Of a stretch of DNA of 64,000 nt, positions 35,102 through 47,779 are shown piece after piece. Each line of letters starts with the position of its first letter. The stretch's first letter is position 1. The notes beneath the pieces were generated by a model that was given only the letters and a program-made list of their open reading frames with translations, did no database searches and had not been told where the DNA came from. The position numbers were made by a program, and so were the translations under genes. Origin of the DNA: Branchiostoma lanceolatum (lineage: Eukaryota; Chordata; Leptocardii; Amphioxiformes; Branchiostomatidae); NCBI RefSeq assembly GCF_035083965.1, contig NC_089724.1:25306974-25370973 (forward strand), in the 5' to 3' direction.

Positions 35102-36236
35102 TCTAAAGATAGATAGTTTAAGAAGTGAAGAGAATGTCTTAGTTCTTTAATTTTTCAAGATAATTTGCGAGACCATAAGGGATTTTCAGCCTGTTACGTC
35201 ATCTAGGGGTGCACCAAAATATCTGATAACTACTTTATAAATACGACTTTTTCCGTTGTTTGAAACCCAAAACTGCTCTCTTTATTTTCATAGTGCCCGC
35301 AATTTTTTAAACACTTGTATTGATTGAATGGATTGATGTACCAAGAGTCCATTTCCAATAGTCCTCACAGTCACGTAAAAGTGTAATATGATAGCTACTA
35401 TAGCGTTCACTGTAGTTGTATTCGAAAATATTCGCAAACATTCGAACATAAGGCAATATAACTCGGCAGTGATATATATATTAGAAAAGGTGTTGTCTAT
35501 ATTGGCTGATTACAATCTTATATTTCCAAACTAAGCTCCAAACCTGATGTTCCAATGTTATAGTGTACTCAGACTGTTGTTATATATCTGCGTTGATATT
35601 TCTACACAAGTCATGTATCAGTATATTTACCTGTAGGCTGAATTGTATCATGACATTTTACAATTTGAACTATGCAGCATTAGACGATGTTTGTGTTCTA
35701 TGATGGCTGTCTTTTAGTCTTATTATGCGACCCCAAGAATTATAATTTTGTGGTAGTAGTTTCATACGATACTTAGCCAGAATATAGACAAGTATACAGG
35801 TGTATGGTGAATAGGCTTTTAAGGAGTTACATGTATAACTATAATAATCATATACGTTCACGTTGACCAATGAGAAGGCTGTATGTTGCCGTAACCATCA
35901 GTCATTATTAATCGTTATTTACCATTTGGTGGCCAAGTGTACTAGAGCTGGGTATGTTACTTCTAACTCGACCTATGACCTGACCAAACCTTCATAACTT
36001 AGTCATATGTTATGCAGAACTTGTCTCACTCGTATGTAAGTTCGATATTTGATAATGGCTATATGATAATAACACTGATGTTCCGCTGTATACACCTCAA
36101 GGTGAATAGCTAACCCTATAACATACATGTGTATGGAACTCTTTTAGCAATCAATGCTAACTGGAAATGAGGGTCTGGTAATAAAAACATGATTATGGTG
36201 CTCTGCGTTTTTTTCAAGCTTGATGCCAGAAATAAA
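35102..36236 (+). other. 3' UTR of the SLC45 gene with poly(A) signal
   Basis: After the stop at 35099-35101 there is no further splice-linked coding. AATAAA occurs at 36231-36236. A UTR of about 1.1 kb is inferred. Confidence 0.4.
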
Positions 36237-36342
36237 GTGAAATTCCTACAAATGTGATATTATGAGCATATGTCATTTGCTAATGATAATACATACATAG
36301 ACCCATATTTTATGCATATGAAAAAAGAATGCATTTCCTTAC

Positions 36343-37058
36343 GAGAACCGCAATCAACGGGTAAAAGATACCGGACGAGATCCCATAGAACAACATGCAC
36401 GCCACGAGGGCCGCGTATGTCTGCGCGTGTGGTATGGCGATGTTGCATATTCCCAAACCGACACAACCTGCCATTTAATAGTACAACTTTCTAACGGGTA
36501 GTCTGTCTGATAGCCAGCCGTTAATTGGTCTGGCCACGGCTTCGACGATGCCTAGAATTGACGGAAGAAACGGCTTGCGTTTTCTCCACCACCAGAGCTT
36601 GAGCGTGGGCAACCAGGTGCACGAAAATCATCGAATTCCCCAACGTTAATCCAAAAAGGGACAAGCCGTAAATAAGGAAAGGTAAACTTTCCAACAAAGT
36701 CATGTCAAACATCTTCAACACTTTTTGACAACATGGAAGGATGGCTTTGCACGTCTTCGACGAATCTGAGGACCAATGGTCTTCATTTACGGCTTCTTCG
36801 TCTTTGCTAGCGTCTTTAGGACGTAAGGGCCTTAGAAAGGCGCCACAGACGCAGCCGTTGAGTGTAATGGCAGCGAGAATTAGAAGTGCGCCTTTCCACC
36901 CGAATTCGTCGATGAGGAACTGGAAGAACGGCGAGATAATAAACATACTGACTCCGGTCCCGCTGATCGCGATCCCTTTGGCTGTGGCTTGGCGCTTGTC
37001 GAAGTATTTTCCGATCATTGCCAAACTTGGGGAAAGTACGTCAGAGAAATCCCAAACC
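36343..37058 (-). pseudogene. Monocarboxylate transporter-like (SLC16) exon, disabled
   Basis: An acceptor (TGTCTTACAG) opens at 37058 and a GTAAGG donor closes at 36343, so this was an internal exon and not a retrocopy. Frames carry SLC16 features: GFGISLTYF, then PSLAMIGKYFDKRQATAKGI, GVSMFIISPFFQFLIDEFGW, an acidic loop, LIYGLSLFGLTLGNSMIFVH, then ILGIVEAVARPINGWLSDR, and GLGICNIAIPHAQTYAALVA. Three lesions break it: a missing base near 37030 (between TYF and PSLA), an extra base in the AAA run near 36569 (before ILGIVEAV), and a TAA at 36475-36477. The first and last exons of such a gene are not visible. It lies tail-to-tail with the SLC45 gene. Sequencing error could explain one lesion but hardly all three. 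Confidence 0.78.
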
Positions 37059-37099
37059 CTGTAAGACACACGACCGCTATAATGATTCAACCAACTGAT

Positions 37100-38400
37100 T
37101 CATAAATACAAATACGTTTTCGTCCGCTTCAAGAAATACCTCCTTGTTTATGTTAGATTAGAATGGCACAACGCGTTGCTTTTAGAATAATTGCAACGTA
37201 TGAAACAGCGAACGTAATTGAGTAATAGACGAAAGGTAGCGAAATCAACCTGTAACGTCAGATCTAGTTGCTTGAGTAACTTTTGTGTAATGAGTATAAT
37301 TTTGAGTTGTCAATTTAATCTTCAAACAGATGTTTGAAGGCAAAATAGTCACGTTTTCTAGCTGAAGAATGCTTGTGAAGTATAAACCTTACGATTTTTC
37401 CTAGATATAGCTGCTTGAAGATATCCTTTTAAGACCACTGTCTTACATTTATGCCTGAATAGTTGTATTTGCCACAATGTGCCTTTTATGGTCATCCAAA
37501 GAATCAAGACCGCCTTCCACTACCTTCCCAGGGCAATAGGGCGATACTGACTGGTTCTATTACAAACTGTCTTTAACAAACTTTTTAAAATATCTTCGAA
37601 AAAATAATAATAAAAAGAACACAATACTGAGCTATGAAAAAATGATCGTGCGGTTCAAAACATGTCTAGATCTGTTTTTGCCCTGGATTGACTTGAATTA
37701 CAGGAAAGATTGTGTGCATACTTTCAGGATCACATGTACATGTGGTATTGTGCATACTGCAGAGGTCAGTATGATCGGCAACTGCGGATGTCAATCTTTA
37801 CGATCATGATAACCAGCGATTTCCGTAAAAAAAAAGTCTTTGCCGTCTTCGGTATACCAAGCAATCAGTCGTCAATGTCAACATGAATTGGATTGAAAAG
37901 CAACACGGCGTATTAAAACGGCCGCTAAGGTGCCGCGCGCCTACATCGGTAAAAACTTACGCACGGCAAAAATGTCACCAGAAGAGTGGAATTGAAGTTA
38001 TTTTCACGAAAGTCTCCCTTCTCTTTATCTAAAATCTTCTCAAGATTGCATTATATATGACTTAAAATCCTTTACTTATACATGAATTACAGATGTCACA
38101 AAAATAGGAAATGTAACGTTACATACTTATTCCTACTCTCGGTCTTTAAATTTACATGGGAAATGACAATGCACGTACTCGTTTATCGGCGAACACAATG
38201 TTAGCAATGTGTCGCTATGCCTTCGTGTCTTCGACGAAAATTACTGAAGTTCACATGGTGTCCGAGTTGTGTCGAGTAAAGGAGATTTTTATGGATACGC
38301 CTATGTATACAATTCAATGGACACTTGTGTTGTCGGTGGAACTTTCGATAACAACTTTACATTGGAAGGTGTATTCGCCGTGCTATTGAATAAATCTCTC
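37100..38400. other. Intergenic stretch, no gene seen
   Basis: No supported exon. Mostly AT-rich single-copy-looking DNA. Confidence 0.4.
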
Positions 38401-38419
38401 ATCCCCGTGAATATACCCC

Positions 38420-38584
38420 TTTCAAATACCGGCGCCATTTTGAATCTAGCGCGAGCGCGCGTGGTTCGAGCGCGGGAAAAGTAAACACACGGTAAAGTCC
38501 ACGGCAGCGGTAAAGCTAAACTATGGCGTCCACGATAGAGAGCAGCGTTGAGTCATCTTCGGCGGCGAGATGCTCTCCTCCTCG
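38420..38584 (+). promoter_or_regulatory. Candidate CpG-rich promoter and short first coding exon
   Basis: A GC/CpG-rich stretch with GGCGCCATTTTGAAT precedes ATGGCGTCC at 38523. The frame reads MASTIESSVESSSAARCSPP, then hits a GTAAAA donor at 38585. Joining to the good acceptor at 38691 gives only about ten more codons before a stop, so the product is unclear. Confidence 0.25.
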
Positions 38585-38999
38585 GTAAAATCCATCGATT
38601 TATTTGCATGGCACAAGTAGATGATATTGTTGTGGACACCTGGACTCGATATCGGCCAGTAAAATTGTGAATTTCTGCTACTTTTCCACAGTTCCTGCCG
38701 GGATGTTGAACGCGCGCTACAGTGATAGAATGCCAATATGTTTCCCCCGCGTGCTTGTAGTTTCCCTAATAATGTTAGCTAAAGTCGAGAAAAATCCCAC
38801 AAAACATACACTTTACTTAGATTTCAACATGCGCTTGCGAGATGAATGCAAACGAAGCACGGACACTGTAGCCACCGACGATTTCATGTAGCCAAATTAC
38901 GGATACGAGTGCAGACTTTGCTGATTAGGTATGCAAAGAAGTTTCTAATTGGAATGATCCATATGAGTTTATTATCTCCTATTTTTAGATTACATATTT

Positions 39000-39060
39000 T
39001 GCAAATATCGAAAGTTGTTGCAGAAATTCCTCATTAATTATGCAAATAGTGTTCAAATTC
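39000..39060. repeat. Family A fragment with ATTAATTATGCAAAT
   Basis: The CTCATTAATTATGCAAATAG core of family A occurs here alone, followed by diverged AT-rich DNA to about 40 kb with no gene. Confidence 0.4.
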
Positions 39061-40734
39061 ACAAAATGTGTGTCTGATAATATTCACCTTTATCTTAACG
39101 TTACATGTGTCCCTAGCTTAGATATTCTATCATTTGTCACCAATGTATTACAAATTCAAATTGTCATATTTTGCATCATTCATATCAATAAATGTTGCTA
39201 TTGAGCCTTGTTACCTTTCTCATGAGAATGCTATTCATATCATTTAGCACAATTGAAATATAAATCTTCCTTATTGATTGTACAAATAATGCATCCGTTT
39301 CGTTGGTCATCATTAAGGTCATTTACAGGTCGAAAATTATGAGAATTCATACGTCTCTTCTTGACTTATCCTATGTCATGGACATGTGCCAACGCATCAA
39401 CTAAATCAAGTCCTTGACTAAATAAAACACTTTATCCTACCTGGTAGAAACGTAAAGATAGACCATATGAAGGTAAATATTCTGCATTTGCTCGCAAATG
39501 TTGCCCCTCTAGTTGTATGTATATCTATTTGCTTTTAGACTGATTGTAAGACATACTTCACTTCAGCCAATGTATGCTGCTACTGTTTGTTGTGTCATGG
39601 GACGTCAATAAACCATTCATATATATACTAAAAGCTAATGTTTTTCTTTATAAGTTATATCTATGAGACTGATGTTTGAGAGCGTCTCAATTGACCTTTT
39701 CAATTATTCATTGCACAAAATTGGTTTAACTACCAGATCAGCATGACCTCCTACATGATTTTCATTTGGCATTTTAGTCTTTCCAGGTTTGCATTTTAAC
39801 TTGATTATCAATGTATAAGATAACGTTTAGATCTTGGCATTAGTAGTGTAAGTAAAACGTTAAACTCGACATATTGAAATATTCATATACTTAAACGTAG
39901 GATAATCATTTTGTATCCCATTGTTTGTTGTTTGCATGTATAGTAATGTAGTAGCTGTACTTTTGTTGTGTCAATTAAGATTTTTTTATGATGATGATGA
40001 CGTCACTTTAGTAAGACACTTCCCTGTTCAGACCTTTGTTAACAGGCTCAAGTAATTGGAATGGTATGAAAACGAGAAATAGCATCTGCTATGTAGCGAA
40101 ATGGCTGCAGCGAACCGACAATGTAGCGAACCGTACGGTTATCGTGCTTACCTGCAACGGCCCAAGCAGTATAATAAGGTTGCACATGTAATATAATCAA
40201 AGGCCAACTCAAGACCGCTGGAAGCATATAACGCATATAACACGAGTAACTGGTTAATCCAAGGGTAGGTTGAGTACCGAACTAGCGTCCTAACTAAAAA
40301 GCTTAACGGCTACTTTTTAAAAAGTGTTCAAACCAACGTATCAAAAGATGCTCCGTATCAATGTATATGCTCACCATGCCACTTCTGTGTAGCTAGATAA
40401 GCAGTTCAACTCTCTGTGACCTCTATGTGACCGAGGCATACCAGTCACTGACGCCATTCTTACATGCAAACATGTTCGAGGTGTTCGGTCAGCTGGGGAC
40501 ATCGTTTGCTCGGTTGGATTCAAACAGCTTGCTTATGCGACTAGGGCTTTCACCTACAGCCTCCAAAATGACGCCATAGCACCGAATGGGCCGGCCGGGC
40601 TGTTTGATTTGCTGGGACTAAAAAAGCGTGTATCAACATAACTGCACCAAAAATATAATGATCTTGGCAAATGTGTAAGAAGTTACATTGCACGGTGCAA
40701 CATAAAAGCAAAGCATGATACATACCTTCGGATT

Positions 40735-40860
40735 TCACTGAAGCCCAACTAGTGGCAGCCTGACAGTTGAGCACCTGGTTCCAATTAGTTGCAAGCTACG
40801 AGACCCCGGTTCAAATCCTGGGAATGGCATCTCGTGTAAGGTACCTTTACTGTAAACAAC
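40735..40860 (+). mobile_element. tRNA-derived SINE (copy 2)
   Basis: CCAACTAGTGGCAGCCTGAC AGTTGAGCACCTGGTTCCAA and CCCCGGTTCAAATCCTGGG match the SINE head at 17100. The copy is short and lacks the long tail. Confidence 0.6.
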
Positions 40861-40879
40861 TCCCGACCTTGCTCACAGG

Positions 40880-41095
40880 TTCTGGTTAGAAGAGGCTGAC
40901 TGTTTTGAACCCGGTTCAATCCGGTTAAAATCTGTTTTAAAAAAACGTGAACTTGTGGACTGTTTCTGGCTGGTACAGGTTGTGTGTAACCGGTTTAATC
41001 CGGTTAAAATCTGTAAACAACTTGTGACTTTGTAAAATAATATTTATGCAAGGATTAAACTTATTAAAATAATATTTATGCAATGTTAGCAGATG
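40880..41095. repeat. Short tandem duplications
   Basis: AATCCGGTTAAAATCTGT occurs twice (about 40918 and 40997), and TTAAAATAATATTTATGCAA recurs at about 41064 after a similar copy at about 41033. Confidence 0.6.
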
Positions 41096-41164
41096 GGAAG
41101 AATTCAATGTGTGAAATGAACATTTATTTACCTTCTTTAGCGTTAATTTGTATATTTACCACAG

Positions 41165-41326
41165 GAGCCTGCTCGACATGAAACGTGGGAACTTGTGGTT
41201 GCAGTACTGGGGTCAACTGCAGGAAGCGCTGCTGTTGAGGCAGGACTGATGCTTCTGCTGATGATGAAGAGAAACTCAGACAAGACTGGCTATTCAAAAC
41301 CTTGCGATGATGACGATGGCCTTTGA
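41165..41326 (+). CDS. Candidate orphan terminal exon with a membrane segment
   Basis: A good acceptor (TTTGTATATTTACCACAG) is followed by 53 codons to TGA at 41324. The frame has a hydrophobic stretch (VVAVLGSTAGSAAVEAGLML), then basic residues (KRN) and an acidic end (CDDDDGL), as in the last exon of a single-pass membrane protein. No partner exon was found. Confidence 0.28.
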   Translation, partial: EPARHETWELVVAVLGSTAGSAAVEAGLMLLLMMKRNSDKTGYSKPCDDDDGL

Positions 41327-41389
41327 GTACAAGTGCATGAGCAACCTACATGAAATATTTAGAGCTTTTGAAAATGTGTTGTTTCATCT

Positions 41390-42207
41390 TGTCTCATTGA
41401 TTATGCAAATAATGCTGTGATTAACACAATCTATTTCAAATCATGGCCGTTTCTACCAAAATCAGATATATGTATGTGTGAAAGTATTTTCCGTTGGCAG
41501 AATTTCATGTTAACATTCCATCATAAATAATGCAAATGACTTGCACATTTACATGATTTATGCCTGTTGATGTCCACCTTTAACGTACCTTTAATTTACG
41601 TATCTCCCAAGTCGGAAATTCCAATCATTCCAAAAAAATAGATAAGGGTACTTTCGCACAAATCATGTAAAGTTGGCCATTATTTAGATAATTTGTATCC
41701 GTGATGTTCCACGTGCCATGAATTACATACATTGCATGTATTAAAGTCCTATCATGAAAAGCATTGGAATAATCGTTGGTTATGCAAATGAATTTGAATG
41801 AAGTCATAATTTCCAATGTGTGCTTCATTGTCTAAGCTACCTACATGCCCCAAATCATGGAAATCTATCGTTCTTTTCTTGACTTCTTCCTTGGAAAATT
41901 TTCACAAAAACGCCCCTGCAGCTGCAGAACGAGCTCCTGTGGGTCACTCCTGTCGGGTACAGGAGCTATCTACCATCTATTAATCGTGACCAAGGCTTGT
42001 CCAGAGCACGAATTCTGCTGCAGTACCAAAACCTTCGCCAGGAGGCCCAAAATCGACCTTGACCTTTGTCTTCAAATTACCTAGTCACTTATCAAATATC
42101 ATTACAATCCATCCAGAGACACGTACGTTATGCTGAACACAAATATCCGGAAACACACACAGACACACAGGCACGCCCAAAACAATACCTCCATCTCTCA
42201 TGGAGGT
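41390..42207 (+). repeat. Repeat family A copy
   Basis: It contains TTGATTATGCAAATAATG, a TATGCAAATGAATTTG block and a 3' part with CTGCAGAACGAGCTCC, GCCAGGAGGCCC, ACACACACAGACACACAGGC and a final hairpin CTCCATCTCTCATGGAGGTA. Confidence 0.65.
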
Positions 42208-42856
42208 AACGACCTACTGCCCCTACGGCCTAAAAAGGTGTACATGGGACTAACTTTGCCTACCTTTTTACATGGTGTTGATTGTCTAAAGCTGGCAATT
42301 TGAATATTAAGATCGATGTTGTTTACTTTTAGATAAGCTGTGACGGTTGCTACAAGCTCATCATCTGAAGCATTGTGAGATGGGAAATTATAGTTATAAT
42401 ACATTTTAAGCTGACAGTGACCTGGCAAGGTGACATGGTAAATTTGAGTGTGCTGGTTCTGGCAGAGCTTGTCCGAGACTTGCTACGTCAGAAAATAAAA
42501 GCACTAGAGCGCAGCTTGGAGGTGTCAGTAAAAGTTGGGCTTTATTGTTTTATAGCTTATACAACCAGAAAAGCATTCACACTTAGCGTAATGCATATTC
42601 AACTGTCTCACTATTCAGATTTAGAATCCAATAGTAATACAAATGATAAAGGCAAATACATTTCTGATTGATAGTCATGATAATGGTAGTAATGATATAA
42701 ACAATGGCGCGACAATACGTAAAGGAAAGTGTATTGCTGTACATGACCACACTTGCAACGAAGTGGACATGCAGATATTCCAGCCCAGCTTCCTATGCTC
42801 TGGCGATTTGGAATAATTATTTCTGAATCTAAAGCAAAGAGCGTTATGATTTAAGG

Positions 42857-43029
42857 GTTAATGACCCGCCCCGAGGTGTATATGGTGTCATAACGCCTGG
42901 CCATGTGCTATAACTACCGAATAAAACCACCGAGTGAGCGAAGCGAACAAGGTGGTTTTATGAGATGGTTATAGCACATGGCCAGGCGTTATGACACCAT
43001 ATACATCGAGGAAGAGGCGGGTCATTAAC
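42857..43029. repeat. Near-perfect long palindrome (foldback element)
   Basis: The arms (GTTAATGACCCGCC then GAGGTGTATATGGTGTCATA and so on; inverted at 42951-43029) are about 70 bases each. The centre holds its own inner hairpin, AAAACCACC facing GGTGGTTTT. Confidence 0.88.
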
Positions 43030-43285
43030 GTTATTATCATATAGCCTATCCAAACTGACCCATATAAGAGTAAAAGATACCTGTATGACACATTGATCTC
43101 TTACTACTATACATGTCAATTCATCAGTCCAATTTGAGAAATGCATGTGAAAATTTACATTTGTCATTTCTGTGCAGAGTATTACAGATTTCATTTTGAA
43201 ACTAAAACTTCCACAGAAAATCTTTCACAACATTACAATCTTTGCATACAAATCGTGTTTTCAAATCTACTCTACTATACTCTGT

Positions 43286-43342
43286 AGGACACCCAGAAGG
43301 GAGGATTAATGATGATAATCATTCCTCCCTTCTAGGTGTCCT
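43286..43342. repeat. Hairpin AGGACACCCAGAAGGGAGGA
   Basis: The 20-base arms are 43286-43305 and 43323-43342 with one mismatch. It is followed by three CTGATTGGTCA (inverted CCAAT) copies at about 43343-43505. Confidence 0.8.
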
Positions 43343-43557
43343 TCTGATTGGTCAATATTATTTAACACCACTTAGTCACTACCATAGCTCCCTCTGATTG
43401 GTCAAAATCATTTAACACCACCCATGATTAATTTAACACCACTTATGGGACTTTTATGGCATTATGGCGTCATAACCGAAGGAAATAGAGGCTTCTGATT
43501 GGTCGACGCCATCTACCTATGTGATAATATATAATAAAGAAATGCTTAAAATCAATA

Positions 43558-43990
43558 ATCAAATGCTGCATAACAAAACGTGAATCAACTTGAGATATCA
43601 ACATTTTTGTACTCAATCAAGCTTAGTGTTTTATTCACACTGGCGTTTCGGTGACAGTCACCTTTTATCATGGCAGTTCTAACTGGTTCACTTTTGCACC
43701 TAGCAAGTGAATCTTTTACATATGTATACATAATTATTAGATAGTTAATGCAGTGTTCACAAAAGTATATTAAGTCCTGTGCATAAATGTTGCCAGGTAA
43801 CACTAATAGGAACAATTATGATGAATCAATTATTAAATGTTGCATAACAAAACGTGAATCAATTTTTTTTTGATTTTTTGAATTTTTTTTGGCACACAAC
43901 AAAGCGTACTGTTTTATTCACGCCGGCGTTTCGATAACTGTCACCTTCCTTATGGCAGTTCTGACTGGTTCACATTTGCACTGCAGTTAT
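43558..43990. repeat. Direct duplication, two copies of about 145 bases
   Basis: AATGCTGCATAACAAAACGTGAATCAA and GTTTTATTCACACTGGCGTT with CATGGCAGTTCTAACTGGTT recur at about 43840-43980 with small changes. Confidence 0.75.
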
Positions 43991-44035
43991 CGGTGCCGCT
44001 GCTAACAGATGTGGTCCAAAAACTGAATCGTTTAC

Positions 44036-44042
44036 ACACACA

Positions 44043-44117
<75 letters not shown>
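44036..44117. repeat. (CA)n microsatellite
   Basis: About 38 CA units. No gene in the flanks. Confidence 0.96.
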
Positions 44118-44118
<1 letters not shown>

Positions 44119-45359
44119 ATGATGATGTAATTTCATAGGTCAGGCTCTCCCAGGCCCAACCAAAAACCATGGCGCTTGTGATGTCAAGTTCATCAAATGA
44201 TCAAATGATTATGCCTATCATCCAATCTAACTTCAAATCTTCGTTAAGTCTTCCTACTATGTTTTTGCAAGCTAAGACTAATTGACAAAGATCAAAGTCC
44301 ATTTTTTTACCCAAACTAGGTTATCAATGCTATGCGTTTACGAACAAGTATCCAGAAACACATTGAAAAAGTATTTACTCGGGGGGTTATTGGTACTCGG
44401 TTACTCGGGGGGTTATCGGAAAATCAAATAATGCTCTTTGATACAACTGCTGCCTAGTCCGAATTCAATGTCGAGATGCCAATATAATTATGTAACCTTT
44501 CATCACAGAAACGCAGCGGGGGAACAAAATTTATGGAGTCTCAAATAAAGCTATCAGAGAACAGAATATGTACAATCTGGCAATCAGTATTTCTTTTTTA
44601 AAACGTTATGGGTCAATAATACCAGGCGGTTAGATATCGTCCTTTTCCGTACTGGTCTTGAGGTAAGACCACATATCACGGACTTGTTTGAATGCTGCCA
44701 TTGTTGCGCTACTTTGTGATATGTATTTTTTTAATGACAGGTAGAAGCTTGTAACACACCCCATATGCTTTGTTGAAAGCTGTTTCGATATCCGGGTAGT
44801 TTGATGACGGGGTTTCTTTCCTCTTTCTTTTTCTTCAAACAGTTCTTAACTGTGCATTTTACATCCTACAGTGTAACGTTATCATTCAATCGATGCCATG
44901 AGCACATTAGCGTATATCTCTAGATGGTTAACACCCATAAAGAAAATAAACATACATCGATACAAACATATATTTCTACGTTTTTAATCAGAAAAGACAC
45001 TAAAACAAACGATTAGCCCTACCTGATCCGTAACATGATATTACAGATATTACGAATGTAAGATTTATCATGTATTTCTATAGTTTGTGGTTGACCGTAC
45101 GAACGTGACTGTGCTTTTTGTTGCGTCAGTAAAGCTTCTGTTTTGCTGTTCGGTTCTGTGATATTCACCTAGGATGAGCCTTGCCACACGGTTATGGTGT
45201 ATTCGGAGGTTGTTTGAACTACATCGCAAGGAACGTCGAAAGAAGAGTGAACAGCATTGCACTGTTGACTCGCCATTTTGATCGGAGTCAAGTCAGACAC
45301 CAAGATATCTAAAACAATACACCACAGTGACTTCAGTGCAATTGTTTCCTTTTTAGAGT

Positions 45360-47636
45360 TTACGAAAGCACTCTATAGATGAAAATGACGCCATCTTTGT
45401 CGCGGTAGTACTTGGGAACGATGTCACGTGCCACTTGTTCCCATGATCCTTTGTCCTCCAAGGCCATCATGGCGGGCTCCAGTTTATCCTTGTACGCCTC
45501 CACCGTGTACAGAAACTCCTCCCGCATTGCGATGCAGATGAGACCACCTGAAACACAAGTGCACGTGCATTGGTATGATACATATATATATAATTCTTCC
45601 AAGGGTGTAAAAAAGGGACCTATTCATCTGAACTGCAGCCAGTATGTACCCATATGAGTAATGAGGCTGTTGTACTGCCTTATAGCGTGCTCGAGGCACC
45701 TCCTCGTATAATGTGAATACTAATAGTCGCTAATGGAAACAATGAAATGGCTTTGGCCAACGTATAGACTAAACATATTCCCTTAAGGGGGATGGAAAAT
45801 GCATGTACGCTGTCATGTCTGCAGGAGTTTTTTATTAAAGATTTGTTTTTAAAAGTAATGACTGGAATCAGACTATCTTCAGTAAAAAAATTAAAGACAT
45901 GCACCATCTACTGTATTTACGTACAGAGAAAGAACTTTTGCAGTAGGCATTATAATGCCTCCTATCAGTGTTAACCGAATTTCAGATCAATGATTTACCC
46001 TAGTATCTATTGCCATCGTATTTTACTGTAACTCCTGCCAAAATGACTGTCATTGTGTGGTCAACATTTAATGTTGATAAACCACGTGCGTTAATTGATC
46101 GATTCATTGCAATACTTATCAACCAACAAGATTTTTTTCTCTTACCTGGTTTAACGATGCGAATGAGTTCCTGGAAACAGTCGTCCTTCATGTGACCTTG
46201 ACTGAACGCCCCGCAGCAAGCGATGGCGTCATAATGACCTGGAATGCATAGAGACATGCGGATTATCGTTAATTTTGCACATGAAGATAATCACTATAAG
46301 CTTATTTCTATTAAATCAACAACGCTTTATTATTCTAGCGCAAATGATGTAAATCCCTTATGTGTCATTTGAAAACCATCATGATCCTCAACGCGTTTTG
46401 AAATTTTGAAAATATATACTAGATAAGGAAAATATCAGATTTTGTTGTTGTGTGAACCAAATGTAGACACAATGGTGGAAACATCGTTGACAAAAATGAA
46501 TAATCATGTTATGTAGCATAAACAGAAATGACATTATGGCAACCACTAAAAATGCCTTGTTTCTTAAGACTAGTTCATATTTCATTTAGCCTTCACACTT
46601 ACCGTCCTCTATGTCGAGGCGCCGTGGTCCCAGGAAGTCACAGATGTACCTGTGGTACAGGTTCCTGGACTTGGCGATGTCTAACATGCCCTGGCTGCCG
46701 TCGATCGCATCCAGGTTGGTATAACCCAACTTGATCAGCTGTAAGACACGAGAAAAGAAGCTGAATTAGAACGATGCAGATACATCCGTGACTCCTGGCC
46801 CTCCACTTCACGTCGACAAGCTACATGCAAAAAACAAAACTTGGCAGTGTTAAAGCAGTGACGACGTAATGGCGACTTAGAGATATTTGACATTGCCTTA
46901 CCTCCATCGCACACAGGCCTGTTCCAGCGGCCACATCCAGGACCCGTGCAGCCTTGTTCCCCGACAAGACCTCCGCAAGAGCCTCGGCACACTGGCGGGG
47001 ACCGTTGTAGTTCAGATCAAGCAGGTCCTACAAATACCACGGGAGAAGATTATATTATCAGAGGGTATAAAGCACCATTAGCAAAACTAATCTACGGTGG
47101 CCCACAAGGACAATATTGCTGCAGAAATCTTTTATTTTGGCGACGAAAGTAGCCCTTGTGGGCATGTGTACTAATAATTGTATTCGTTTACCGAAGCGCA
47201 TTTCTACCATGTTGAGCGTTTTACTAGACTCAGCAAATTCATTATTTCAGTCAATAATTTTAGAAGCGGAGGATTGATATTTTAATTCAATTCAGTTTGG
47301 TTTATTGTTTCATCAGTAATTTACATCTAGATCTCAGTAGACTTGATACAAAAAGAGAATGAAAAAAGTTGCATTTTTAAGACTCTATAAACTCCCAACT
47401 CCCAAGTAAAGTAAGAAATCTTTACTTAAAGAACACAATAACATGTGCGGTATCATTATGGCTTCAGGGTTTATCTATGTCTAATCTATCATCGGAAAAA
47501 GGGTTATCAAAGACACTTGCCGTACCTTGTCGTACTTTTCCGCCCAGTTATCGTAGAACCTGAGGACTTCGTCGCTGCTCATGCCAGGTTTCTGCGACCG
47601 GTGGCAAAAGGCATCCGTAGTTTCAATGTCTGCCAT
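45360..47636 (-). CDS. METTL27: METTL27-like class I methyltransferase
   Basis: Five exons in matching phase, all GT-AG: 47636-47526, 47027-46902, 46738-46603, 46238-46146 and 45547-45360. They give 217 residues. The start MADIETTD opens exon 1. FYDNWAEKYDKDLLDL is the entry typical of METTL27 (formerly WBSCR27). The SAM-binding motif I is VLDVAAGTGLCA at about residues 68-79, then the acidic post-I site NLDAIDGSQGML. YDAIACCGAFSQGH and IRIVKPGGLICIAMR are motifs IV and VI of the Rossmann fold. The C-terminus ends DGVIFIYRVLS. The family is known to bind SAM; its physiological substrate is not settled. Length is slightly below the vertebrate protein. No lesion was seen. Confidence 0.9.
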
Positions 47637-47779
47637 TTTTGTATTTCCTGAAAATCTGTGGACGATAAAAGGAGGTCGTTTCTACCGAGACAGTGACAGA
47701 ACTGGAGTTCTGACGTCTGTCAGCGCTCTGTTGGAACAGGCTCGATCCCCATGGTCCACGGTTACATAAGAGATTAAAC

